Positions 44,809-56,738 of a stretch of DNA of 64,000 nucleotides are shown piece by piece. The stretch spans positions 940,001 through 1,004,000 of the forward strand of contig BSBN01000494.1 in NCBI GenBank assembly GCA_027924645.1. Direction: 5' to 3'. The notes beneath the pieces were generated by a model, which was given only the letters and a program-made list of their open reading frames with translations, ran no database searches and was not told the DNA's origin. Position 1 is the stretch's first letter, and each line of letters starts with the position of its first letter. The translations under genes and the position numbers were made by a program. Origin of the DNA: Cunninghamia lanceolata. Its lineage: Eukaryota > Streptophyta > Pinopsida > Cupressales > Cupressaceae.

Positions 44809-47800
44809 CAATGCTACAAGAGTCAAAATGATAGGATATTAAGAGTATGTTTGGACAATAACACTATAAGTGAATTGATGATGGTTCAAAACATTGTCAT
44901 TCTACACATGGAGTCAACCCATGAATATCTTTATGACTAAAAATCAATTCTAGGTGAGTTGTATTAGCTAGAAGTTAATTTCAAATAGAAGAATGAATAG
45001 AGGTAGTTTTCCTTTCATAGGTAGCTTGAAATTAGCTATGTGTCTCTCATGTATCATGGCATGATTCTAGCTAGGATAGAAACTATCTTATGCATTGTTG
45101 GTAAGCTATCTAATTATCACAAGTCAATGATAATTGGGTTATTCATCTTAGAGGCAATCTCTCTACTTTGACACAATGGTAGGGTAACTATGATATGATT
45201 GTTAATTACTTTATCTACCATTCAAGCTAAGTGGGTATTTATTGTTGGTAGGTAGATTTAAGTGATTACATGGATAGTCATTACCTTTCAAGGAAAATGC
45301 CTATATTCCTAAAATAGAGTAGTTGGAAGAGGTTGTTATGATTTCTAATATAATCATTGGTCTTCCTTAGTAAGGAAAGTATAGGTAAATAATAAAGACA
45401 TCTAAATTAAATAAGGAGTTAGTTAGTGGGATAAAAAAGATCTTTCAAATTGTTATGATGAATAATAAGATAGAATAGGGTTTCTTAGGAATTTTGGAGA
45501 ATAAATTTAGAGAATAGAGATTACTAAAGGGATATATTATAGCCCCAATAAGACTATTAAATTGGCAATCTCCTTGTACTAATGCTAGCATAGTAAATGG
45601 GATTCTAATGTGCATACACTTTATCAAGTTTTTCACCCATTAGGCTTTATCCAGATGAAATATGTGTTATGTGTAATTTTTTCATTGCATGCCCTATTGT
45701 TTTGTTTTAATCATTGATTGGTTTCACACAATTAACATTGCTTCAAGTTAATTAAATGTACTAGCTCAAGTTATTGAATTTACCATTAAAACAAGCTTAT
45801 AAGAAACCATTTTTATGCAACTCTAGGGTTATCATCCTATAGGTTTATGGATCATTGATAATGTTGTAGGTTGTTTCATATTCAAGAAATATATTGGTGT
45901 GAATTCACCATATATGCATTTTTCATATAATTTTGGTTTGTTCACTCATGAAAATTTGTAGCTCTTTGATCATCTTTGCCTCTTCTGATCTAAATTTTAT
46001 TGGAGGCTTCTTTGGTTCTTTAGTATTACAATTATTCCATGGTAGATGTATCTACAATTTTTTTATGCAAAATCCTATTTCATCTAGTGTAATCATCTAT
46101 CCCTTCTCACTTCTCTCTTTAAGGGGATTTGTTTTCCTATGGGGTTGCTCCTTTTTCTTTAATTTATTAAAGAACATTTTGTACATGGGTAGTTGCTATG
46201 GTTTAGTTATCAAGAGACACCTTTCACTTCTTTTACTCTTACTGAGTCCCACTTAGGTGAGGGTGTTAGAGTGTTCACACTAGATTAGGTTGACATGTTA
46301 TTTTCAACTTAGGAAGAGTTTGTATTCAATTGCAACTCCTCCAAGTTGAGTTATTTATTATCTAGGACTTTATCTTACTATTCTTAACTTATCCCCTTGG
46401 CTATATATGAAAGGGATTTATAGTGTTTATGCGTAATATAGAATATTTATTTTCACTTTGTTCCTAAATTCTCTTTTGTAGATGTTTTATTTAGTTTTGT
46501 AAAGATTCATACTTTCCATGAATGTTTTTATCCTTTTTAACACATCCAAATACACATAGTGGATGGTACCCATATGATTAATGGTATTAGCAAACCCAAG
46601 CACTTCAAATTCTAGCAAGTGGAAAGCATGTATTTGATGGAATAAAGAGAAAAAGATAGGGAGTTAAATTGGTCCAATCCAATCTAGATATGACATGTAT
46701 TTGTTGATGGTAGTCCAAATTTTTCTAGAGGGAAAGCTCAAAACCTAGTAACCTTTAAGACATTAAAAGAGGAGGAATTTAAAAGGGAATTAAAGTTCTT
46801 ATATGACATTAAAAAGAAAAAAATTTACCAACAAAGGTTCAATGACTTATAGCTTCCAAAAATAAGATATTAGAAAAATATGTTTGAATCTTTTGACAAA
46901 CCATAAATGTTAATTCCAAAGATAAATTAGGGCAAAATACAAAGCAAGAAATAAATGGTTGTGTAGTGGGAGTCCCAAATTTACATAGAGGAGATTAAAT
47001 TACTTAGAATATCCCAACAAATACATATATTTATTTGAGGTTATCTAGTAGAAAATTTAGAAAGGAATTTGATCCCATTTGGATGTGTGTCCTAGACACT
47101 TCATTCTAATATGAACAGATTCAAAAGATTATCTTATTTCGATGGGTATAGTGGTGGGGGATGTCTACCTTCAAAATGATAGTGAGAATGTATCACATAT
47201 GGTAGAGGTTGCATAGTAGAGACCAATTGTTATAGCCAAAATAGAGAATACTCTACACCCAAACTATTTAAGGGATAAACAATAGTGAAAAAATGAGTTG
47301 AAGTTCACATGTAGACATTGATGTTAATAATGTTATTAGGGCATGGAAACCTAATAGTAGTTGGAGTGGAGACCAAACCAAGATACCTAAAAAAAGTCCA
47401 CAAAGCCATTAAATTTTTTATTGCACAAATTAATTCTAGTAATGAGAATGAAAGTGATTCAATGTCTAATATAATGAACTTCATATTGATAGTTTTGTTC
47501 TAGCCTGAGATGTGGGTGTAATTATTTTTTATTGTAAATCAGACTTCAATAAGGCCTTATTATTGTAATTTTGTCTTCTATGATAGAAATAATCAAGTTT
47601 ACTTCAACAACTAATTTTGCAATTGGATAATTCAACATTAACCACGTACTCAAATTTGTTTTGTATAGTACATTTCATTTATCTACTATTGTTTACTTAA
47701 TGTCACTTATCCAATTAATCAATAATGAGATTGTCTGAATCCAAAACCATTCATCTGAAAAGTCAATGATAGAGATATAATCCAATATCTTCTTTATTAA

Positions 47801-48230
47801 AAACCAATATTTACATTTTTCTAATCCATTATTACACAATTTAAAAACCAAAAAAAATATGATTGTAATATAATCTTAGGCAAAATACAAACCAAAAGTA
47901 GTAAAAATAGAATCCAATTTTAATATTCTAAATACCTATAATGCTATTACTAGAATCTAGACTATTAGTCTTTTCCCAGATTTAATGAAATAGTGCTTTG
48001 TAGAGATAAAATCAATGAACAACTAGTGAAGCTCCTTAAAGTGATTTTCACTATTTCTTTCTTCTTGATACTTGATAAATAGTGATGATATTGGTATGCG
48101 TATGAACACATATCCCTAATTACTCAACTCAATAGTTTTGGTGTGCAAGATGAAGGATAACAACTAACTTCCAAAAAGTTGGCCATAAGATGGTAACTTT
48201 GGAAATTGAATTAAGGTGAACTAGGCTTTG
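44809..48230. other. AT-rich intergenic DNA downstream of the polyamine oxidase gene
   Basis: 3.4 kb without recognisable gene, RNA or repeat. The 107-codon plus-strand frame at 45933-46256 is Phe/Leu-rich and probably chance. The part nearest 48230 should include the 3' UTR of the oxidase gene, but I could not fix the poly(A) site. Confidence 0.5.
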
Positions 48231-51200
48231 TCATGTCGGCCTCCTAATTGGAGCCTTTCTTCTTGCTCGACTTCCAAATATTTTCTCCTGCGAATTAAGA
48301 TACAAATATAGATTAGCACTTTTAGCTATTAAAATGATATATCAAATTAATTTAACATGAGGTTCTAACAAGTAGACATCAGCAAGTATGGCTTCACAAG
48401 GTTTAATCTCTTCAGGATATTTTCTTCCTCTTATAAAGAAAAGGATTTCTCAAGGAAATTCACGCGAGTGTTAAATGACTATTTTATATCTTATGCACAA
48501 CTTTTCGAAGGGAAAAATGCTAAGCAAGAGATCCTTGTTGTTTTATCAGAAGAAACTACAATAAATTTATAAAGATTGTGTTACCCGTTTGATCTCTGGA
48601 CGAGAGCGAGTATCTGTAGTTGCGGGTTTGGGCGTCTCGTTTATGAGCGTCGAATTGTTGGTGCAGTTGCCATTTTTAATGCAATCCAACACCATATTAG
48701 CGGTGTTGATGCCTGTTGATATGATACAAACTACGTGAGCGAAGGATTTTAATGTACATTTAGCTAGATTACCACATAAAAAATGAAAGGTCTGTTACCC
48801 GCAAAATAGGCACCATGCACATATCCATTGTACTCCTGACTGGTATGTTCGCCGGTGAAGAATACAGGACCAACTGGTGCCTGAAAAAACCAGTAACATT
48901 GTTATACAGGCCATGGAGAGTTTGTTAGCCAAGAAAGGAAACGAATAAATAAAATTTAGATGTATTTTGCGGTGGACAACCTTTAACTCGTAAAAATCTT
49001 GCACGGAGACACCAATTGGCCAGTTTGAAAACGATCCCTTGTAAAAACGATCCTGGCCCCATTTGGGAATCAAGATATCAGACATCTCTGGAATGCCATT
49101 GCCAAACATTTTTCTTAAAACTGCCATTATTTCAGCTTTAGTCTCCTCTTTAGGCTGCTGTTCTATTCTTCGCGCTTCCTCGTCTTGAACAGTTACCATA
49201 AGAAGGTTCCCTCCAGGGTACTCGTTTTCCAGGTGCTGTCATCGCAACAAAAATCAAGTATATCATGCAAATGATCCGAACTGAAGTAAAAGAGGAAGAT
49301 ATGGTTATTACCTGCCAGATATTGTAATAGCCTCTTCTCTCATGGGCGTACATAAAGAATTCGGTTCCTGGTCCTCCTGTGGGCCAGAACTTGGAGGGGA
49401 ACTTCATGAAGATCTTGCAGTAGATCGCCATATCCCACTTGTATATTGCCCGCAGCTTCCATATCTTCCACATGTACACACAGTCAGAAGCCTTAACAAG
49501 TCTTAAAGATAAAATTAACTTTATAAATGTGAAATAGTGATACTTACAGGCAAATCAGGTTTAAACTCGATAAGTTTTGTCTGCAGTACTCCCGCGCTTA
49601 CGGATACAACGGTGTTCTTTGCAGTGTAAACTGAACCATCCTCTGTGGAGACCTTCACGCCGCTATTTGTATACTCGATTTTACGCACAACCTGCTACAC
49701 AGCAGCTGCTCAGACATCTATAGGTTTCGGATTTTTTCTAACTTTAAAATAGAACGAATAATTCCACATTTTCATTACTCATTTTTTCGGCCTGCAATTT
49801 CTTTTACAAAATCAATTGACCTAATCAATCGACTCTCCTGCTTATATCTACTACTGCTGTGATTTGTTGAAAAAATCGATTGATGTCGAGTCAGCAACAT
49901 TTCCATCAACCAGCCGTTTTATGTGCCAGCTGGTTAAGGTTTACCTATTTCATTGAGTTTTTAAATTTTTTTAAAAATAGTAAAATATATGAGATTTTTG
50001 TTGAGCTGCTGCTCATATGGACACTAAGGCTCTAACCTAGGACCTTCCAGTTGGTACTGGAATGCTCTACTAACTAAACTACTGGCCCCTTCTGGCCAGC
50101 CCATTGTCCGTCTGAGTGTGCCTTACTTCAACCATTTTTTTAAGTTGTAAAAACAATTTAAAAAACATGATTTTACAAAGACTTTTTTTTAACATTGCAA
50201 GGAGAAGATTTTTAGAGAGAAGCAACCTTGTTGAGTTTGAGGCGCTTGTCAATAATGTTTCCACTGTTAGACTTGAGAAATTCTTGGGCCAATCTGTGCA
50301 GAACATGCTCGTATCCATGACTGTCGGCTACAAAGTAGTTGTCGTCGCCAAAATCTTCAAACGTTGCCATTGGCTCCACGTTCTTTAAGCTTGTTACACG
50401 CGGAGGTTCTGCATGCAAAAAGCCCACCAAATCCACATTTATTCTATAGTTAACACTGGAATACATACAATACATACAAATGCTGTCGTTAGATAACAAC
50501 CTGCAGTTTCATAGTCGTTGGAACACTGTATTGGAAAAACTCAAACCATTCATAACCTTTCATATATGCACCATAGAATATGCTTAAATGGCTCTACTTA
50601 CTGCCCGAAAATGCGCTGTGACACTAAGATTGAGATGTCTTCCTCTCCATTTTCTGTATATGATGAAGATAATTTTTCACTGAACTCCGACGAGGCCATC
50701 GCTCGTTTGTATGGCTCTGCCACCACGGACTGGGGCAAAATGCCTCCCCTACAAATTTGTTATACTTTAAGAAACTATCCTATAGCATTCTACTTAAATT
50801 GTAATACCTATATAATGCACTGAAAGTAAACAGGTGATAACGTTGTTTTCTGTGTAGAAATTTAAATGTACTATTTAAGAAGTTATGTTTAACTCCGTTA
50901 GACTTACTCTTGATCATAGATATTGTAGCTAAGATTGCTCCAGTCAGACTTGAAGGTCCGCAGGTTGTATTTGTTAGCAAGAATCCAAATGGGATTCACA
51001 TTCTTCCGAGACCCAACGCCTTGCACCCAGTTTGCACCCATTTCTATCGGATACCCTCCCACCGTCTTCTTGTGCATTCTTCCACCGATTCTGTTCGTCG
51101 CCTCCAATATTATAAAATCCTTAATCCCATTCTCAGATAAAGTCTTTGCCGCCATGATTCCTGCACCAAAGAGTAACGTTAAAATCTCATAGACCTCAAA

Positions 51201-51351
51201 GCCAAAGGTTAAACATCAATAAAAGTTAATACGTACCTGACATTCCAGCCCCAACGATAATGGTAGTGGCAGCGGCAGCATCTGCCGAATAGGATGAGTA
51301 AAACATTAACGTTAACAAAATGAAAAAGAGATTCAAATTAGATAAACCCAT
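48231..51351 (-). CDS. PAO: Polyamine oxidase, FAD-dependent, secretory type; exon 4 probably broken
   Basis: Eleven GT-AG exons: 51237-51351, 50908-51160, 50602-50748, 50494-50518 (approximate), 50227-50408, 49548-49691, 49312-49464, 48981-49235, 48799-48880, 48585-48712, 48231-48287. The start is the ATG below the TATA box, opening a signal peptide ([20 protein letters not shown]). Next come the dinucleotide-binding [51 protein letters not shown], and the C-terminal FAD motif [22 protein letters not shown], then an Asn-glycosylation-rich tail (NCTNNST). Plant enzymes of this class oxidise spermidine and spermine in the apoplast or vacuole, releasing hydrogen peroxide. The length of about 513 codons is normal. 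Problem: exon 4 is only 25 nt, enters in one frame and must leave in another (total 1541 nt, not a multiple of three), and the usual PLDM-type segment between VPTT and NDYE is absent. So the locus may be a recent pseudogene, or my exon 4 is wrong. Confidence 0.88.
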
Positions 51352-51429
51352 TCTACTTCTCTTGCACGTCAATTACTTTTTCTAACGACTAAAATGTAGA
51401 AACGCTTGGAAAGATGTCTCTCCAAGCCA

Positions 51430-51439
51430 CTATTTATAG
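51430..51439 (-). promoter_or_regulatory. TATA box of the polyamine oxidase gene
   Basis: CTATAAATAG on the minus strand, about 80 bp upstream of the ATG. The same box and surroundings (AAGCCACTATTTATAGAGAAAA on the plus strand) are conserved in the truncated copy at 25270, which supports its function. Confidence 0.75.
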
Positions 51440-52620
51440 AGAAAACCCGAGTGCTATTCTCTGATTTCTCTACCTGACAACTAAAGTCAAAAAAGTTACC
51501 ACAGACTGTGGTCATGACCTGCCATAAACAGTCTAAATTATACGAATGAATACGCAGTAGCGTATGTAAGGTTTCAGAGACGGACTACAATACACGGCAC
51601 TACAACAGTTTAGATTGTTTTGCACATTCCTTGAATAAATCCTTACCGTCCGTTAAAGGGCTACAGATTAGTATATGCGGAGTTTTATGATAGTTTAAAT
51701 TCCTTGTATTACTTAATGGTAATAATTGATGTGTTCTAAGCACATGACTGACCTGACAATACTGTGTCCCCGGCCTTCTGCTTTTCATGACTGATGTGTT
51801 CACGGACGTTATTCACATTCGCATTGACACGTCTTTTCAAAGCCATCTTACGTTAAGCGTTTCACTCCTGGAGCGAGTCGAGCTCCGTACGGTTGCATGT
51901 GGTGCTAGCTGTTCTTAAATATCATCCTCTTAAACAGTCAAAGGTTAATTTTGACCAATAAAAATAGGACAAATATTTATCATTTCTTTTTGTGAATGAT
52001 GTGTAAAATTGCTATTGAACGTTTGGCCATTGAAGTGGATGATATTTAAGCAGAGTGTGTCTAATCTAACGGGCGTCAGTTATCCTACAGGTACAGGCCG
52101 ACCATTGAATTGATCGTGCCCGTTCATGTGTTGTGCCTTACAAGTGTTCGATTTAATGGGATCTACTCAAGCAATCTTCCGTGCAGGTCAGTGGAGATTG
52201 GGCGACGAGGATTTCAGAGAATGGTGTGGCTACATCTATAACATGTGACAAAGATTCCCATTTCGTTATGCTTTCATGGATGTGCATACTCTGCTTCGAG
52301 GTTCTGTTTTAGAATGGTAGGTGAGGATGCTGTCAAAGGTTGTCAATTCTGGCTTTACAGCTGCCAGTTGCGTTTACTTGAAAGTTTCTAAAGACTTTTC
52401 AACAATTCCATTTTGTGTTGATTCTGCAATCATTTCAGTGCATGAGACCGCGTAAGGCATTCTGTCAAATACTTCGCGTGCCTTGTCTATGCTTCCATGT
52501 TTTGTATACACGTCAGGTTAGAAGGGGAGGTTTCTAATAGGTATTTGTTATCCAGGCAGTTACAAATGATGAAGTTTCACTCTGAATTATTAGTTCTGTT
52601 GAATCAATAAGCTAGTAAAT
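51440..52620 (-). promoter_or_regulatory. Upstream region of the polyamine oxidase gene
   Basis: Colinear with 25280-25500 except for two extra blocks here: about 51497-51686 and 51867-52573. The first begins with a palindrome CCACAGACTGTGG. The second is bounded by GTTTCACT on both sides. Homology with the truncated copy ends at about 52620. Confidence 0.65.
51867..52573. other. 707-bp segment flanked by 8-bp direct repeats
   Basis: GTTTCACT at 51859-51866 and 52574-52581 flanks a block absent from the truncated copy, which has a single ATTTCACT there. It is either an inserted element (8-bp duplication) or a repeat-mediated deletion in the other copy. No terminal inverted repeats or coding motif are visible. 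Confidence 0.6.
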
Positions 52621-52624
52621 ATCA

Positions 52625-53260
52625 TTCTGTTGTTTTGAAATTTTGAATTGGTAATATGAGAAGTAAAGTAAATTTCTCTCTCTAATGCAGCTCAGAATTT
52701 ATTTGGGAACCTGTAAAATAAACAACAAATATACCCTATTTTTCCTTGCCTGTGTAGATAAGACAATTTCAATAGCAGAGGTTTATGAATGCAGAAGTAA
52801 ACTCACTCAGAATAGCAACAGTGCTGCATATTCAGTAGTTCTCATTTCATATTAAGAGATAGAGACTTACAAGCATCTACAACAATGAAAACCAATAGTA
52901 AAAGATTGAATTGTTAACATCTAAGATCCCTGTTCCTGAGTTCACCTGAACTCACAAGACTTCTTCTTTCTTTATTTCCCCTAGACCGATTCTCTAATCC
53001 AACGAACCCCCTAAACAAACTCATCCATGAGCTAAAAAATAGTTATTTTTTTATAGTTGTTAAGTAAAGACAAGTCAATACATAACTGCAGAACAAACAC
53101 CTAAGAGAAAGTAAATTAACAGTCCTAAAAAGACTGAACCGCCCCTCAACCAATTGAACATGGGAAGGAACTGTTAATGCAGTAAACTAACAGTCCTAAA
53201 ATGACTAAACCACCCCTCAACCAATTGAACGTGGGAGGGAGCTATTAATGCTTTGCATCA
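52625..53260 (-). repeat. 3' LTR of chromovirus 3 (left end approximate)
   Basis: On the minus strand the LTR begins TGATGCAAAG at 53260, directly after a polypurine tract. The left end is placed where similarity to the polyamine oxidase upstream region stops. It contains a 71-bp tandem duplication at about 53112-53254. Confidence 0.6.
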
Positions 53261-53275
53261 CCCTCCCCTTCTCTA
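53261..53275 (-). promoter_or_regulatory. Polypurine tract of chromovirus 3
   Basis: AGAGAAGGGGAGGG on the minus strand, immediately before the LTR TG. Confidence 0.75.
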
Positions 53276-56119
53276 AAAAATTTAGGATCTCCTAGTCCTT
53301 CTGGTTATGGTTCATAGGGTGGAGCAGTTTGGCTATATTTAAGCAAATAAGCTTCTGTGACCCAAGAGTTGTAAGAATCCGGCAAGCCTTCCTAGTTAAC
53401 AAAATATAGCTTATAATATCTGAATGAGTAGCCATCAATTTGGTATTTAATACTCACTCAATCTGTTCTCTCTTCTTATTTGGTAAGTGCCTAGTCCAAT
53501 TGTCATTTCCTTTCTCATTTTGCTTATCTGCCCCCTGATCATCACTAGTTCTAGCTGAGTGTGAATAAAGGTCAGCAACATTAGAGATAGGACTAACGTC
53601 CAAGTTCTCAAGCAAGTTGATTTGGTAGGCATTGTCATTTATCCTCTTCATGATTTTGTAAGGTCCAATCTTTTTGGGCTTCAACTTGTTGTAGGCACCT
53701 TGGGGATACCTTTTCTTGCTCAGATGTACCATGACCTTTTCTCTTTCTTGAAAGACTTTTCTTCTCCGATGCAAATCATCTCTCTTCTTATATTGCTCAT
53801 TCATGGACTGCAATTTGAGCCTAACTTGTTGATGTACCTCTTGAATATTCTCCAAAAAATCTGTAGCTTCTGGATTGTTATGTGGGTTCATTGTTAAATC
53901 AACTAAGTCCACAACTCCTTTAGGATTTGCACTATATACAACTTGAAATGCCAACTTAGCTGTAGATCTATTTATGTTGGAATTATAACTAAATTCAGCT
54001 TGAGGTATCACCAAATCCCACTGTTGAGGATTGTCCCCAAGTAAACACCTCAATAGATTGCCTAGGCTCCTATTTGCCACCTCTATTTGACCATCGATTT
54101 GGGGATGGTATGCTGAACTGAATTATAACCTACTATTTAAATTTTTCCACAAGACCCTCCAAAAGTGGCTTAAGAATTTGGTGTCCCTGTCACTTGTTAT
54201 AGTTTTTGGAACACCATGCAATCTCACAACTTCTCTAAAGAATAAATGTGCCACTTGAATTGCATCATTTGTCTTCTTACAAGGTATGAAATGGGCCATT
54301 TTAGAAAAATGGTCCACTACTACAAACACTGAATCATTACCTCTTTGGGCTCATCGAAGCCCCAAGACAAAATCCATAGAAATATCAGTCCATAGTTCCT
54401 TTGGCATAGACAAGGGCGTGTATAGTCTTGTATTTTGACGTCCTCCCTTTACTATTTGGCACACCCTACAAGTAGCAACAAACTTGTCCACATCTCTCCT
54501 CATATGAGGCCAAAAGAATTTCTCACTCACTAATCCAAAAGTATTATCTCTTCCAAGGTGTCCACCCAAACCATTTGAGTGCATCTCCCTCACAAGATTT
54601 TCTCTCCTCGATCCAAGGGGAATGTAAAGTTGAGACCCCTTAAATAAAAAGCCATATAGTAAAAGGTAGTCTTCAAATGGATGCATAGTTGTATGGTCTT
54701 GACTACTTAAATTTGCATAAATGTTGCCAAAATATGAATCATTTGCATATTCATCCTTCATTTCTTCAAAGCCAACCAACCCATGACTCATCACAACCAA
54801 TAAATGACATCTTCTACTTAAGGCATCAACCACTACATTAGTTTTCCACTCATATGGTGCACAACAAATGTATAGGCCTGCAAGAATGAAGCCCATTTTG
54901 CATGTTTGTGGGATAGCTTACCTTGTGAATTTATGTATTTCAAGGCTTGAATATCAGTCCTCAAAATGAATTCCCCATGTAGAAGATAATGCCAACAATA
55001 TTTTAATGCTTGTACCATAGTATAGAATTCTTTATCATAAGTGGTATACCTCTTTTTAGCTTCATTTAATTTCTCGCTGACAAAAACCACAAGTTTAACT
55101 TCTTGGCTTAACACTCTACCGATAGCTATCCCTGAAGCATCACACTCGACTATAAAAAGTTTCTCAAAGTTTGGTATAGTAAGAAAAGGTGCTTTAGTAA
55201 CCTTTCTTTTGAGATGTTCAAAACTCAAATCAACTGCCTTTGTCCAAGTAAAGAGCTTCCCTTTCGTGCAATCAGTCAATGGTGCACTTATGCCACTGAA
55301 ATTTCTAATGAATCTCTTATAAAAATTTACTAACCCATGGAAGCTTCTCACCTTGGTAATACTTTGAGTAGGCCACTCAAGAATAGCCTTAACTTTTTTT
55401 GGATCCATGCTCAAGCCATCGGCTGAAATAACACTCCCCAAAATACCATCTTATCTTTGCAAAATTCACTCTTCTCATGGTTGATAAACCACCTTTCAGC
55501 TCTGATTATTTCAAGCACCACCCTCAAATGTTCTACATGCTCATCCATAGTTTTACTAAAAACCAAGATATCGTCAAAATAGACTATGATAAAAATTTAC
55601 CAATGTGTAATCTAAATACATGGTTCATGGTGCACATGAAGGTAGCTGGAGCATTGGACAATCTGACTGACATCACTACCCACTCAAATAATCCATCCTT
55701 AGTTTTGAAGGTTGTCTTCCACTCATCACCTTCATGAATCCGAATTTGATGGTACCCACTTTTGAGGTCGATTTTGGAGAAGACTTTGGCACCTGACAAG
55801 CAATCTAATAAGTCATCCATTCTTGGTAGCTAATATCGGTACTTCATAGTGATTTTGTTAATGGCTATAGAATCCATACATAATCTCCATTTTCCCTCTT
55901 CTTAGGAGAGATTAAAGCTGACTTGTGGCACACAAACTCATGCTTGCTCTTACAAACCCCTTTTCAATTAATTTAGTAATTGGTCTCATCATTTCCTCAT
56001 TTTCTAGAGGAGGCAATCTATAAGCAATCTCGTTTGGGAGTTTAGCACCTAGAATTAGATCAATTTGGTGAGTAATGCCTATAGAAGGAGGCAAACAAAC
56101 TGGTAGATTAGATGGTATC
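53276..56119 (-). pseudogene. Chromovirus 3: RT, RNase H, integrase, C-terminal domain
   Basis: Right to left: RT start (IGITHQIDLILGAKLPNEIAY, 55912-56094); RT body ([25 protein letters not shown], 55584-55820); catalytic VYFDDILVFSK near 55560-55595 after a frameshift; connection and RNase H (54833-55441, FHGLVNFYKRFIRNFS, YTTYDKEFYTMVQALK); zinc-binding and core integrase (54123-54896, [50 protein letters not shown]); final integrase part and C-terminal domain (53454-54080, 208 codons). A few stops and frameshifts separate the pieces. Gag and protease are absent because the Tat-like element at 56120 cuts the RT; they should lie beyond the right edge of the window. Confidence 0.9.
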
Positions 56120-56724
56120 TGTAGACATAAAAAATTGACCTAAGTTATCTTTCATCCAAAGATTTAATTAATTTTAATTGATTAATTAAATCTTACCTTT
56201 TATACCATATTCCGTAAATAATAAATTAAATTTAAAATAATTAATTTATTATTTACTTACCATATGTTGTTGCATGAGATTTTAATTAATTACATAAATT
56301 AATTAAATCGTCCCTTTCCTCCCATTTCCCATCTCGTTAATAATAAATTAAATTTAACAACTTTAATTTATTATTAACCTAAACCTAATCCCATTTGCAA
56401 AATAAAATAATAATAATAGCCCGTTACCATAACCCTAACCACCTTTTACCATTCCAAAAATTCGTTTAACCATTCGAACTACTTTTGAAACCGTCCCCAA
56501 ACTTTATAAAAATAAAAATCATTTTCCATTTCCCCCCCCTTAAAAAATTACTTTTGGAGTTATGCAATTATGTGAGCAACCACATTTTTAATATTTTGGT
56601 AACATCAATATTTGTTTAGTTTCGATAGTTTATCATTATCATTTTTATTGCACTTAATGTAGATTTTAGGGTTTTGCATATAGTTTTCAAATCTTTCAAT
56701 AAAATGTATATTGTGTTGCATACA
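56120..56724 (+). repeat. 5' LTR of the Tat-like element
   Basis: TG to CA, 605 bp, very AT-rich. It contains four AT-rich inverted repeats at 56159-56194, 56215-56255, about 56279-56309 and 56337-56377 (the last with perfect 16-bp arms). Confidence 0.75.
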
Positions 56725-56725
56725 C

Positions 56726-56738
56726 TGGTGAACCCGAC
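56726..56738 (+). promoter_or_regulatory. Primer-binding-like site of the Tat-like element
   Basis: TGGTGAACCCGAC starts one base after the LTR end. The TGG start fits pairing with a tRNA CCA end; I do not assign the tRNA. Confidence 0.5.

Noticed and set aside
45933..46256. 107-codon Phe/Leu-rich frame as a membrane protein gene
   Set aside because: AT-rich DNA readily gives such hydrophobic frames; no family motif, no supporting exons.
50116..50388. Plus-strand 90-codon frame inside the polyamine oxidase gene
   Set aside because: Antisense shadow of exon 5 plus intron 5; the minus strand carries conserved motifs and splice sites.
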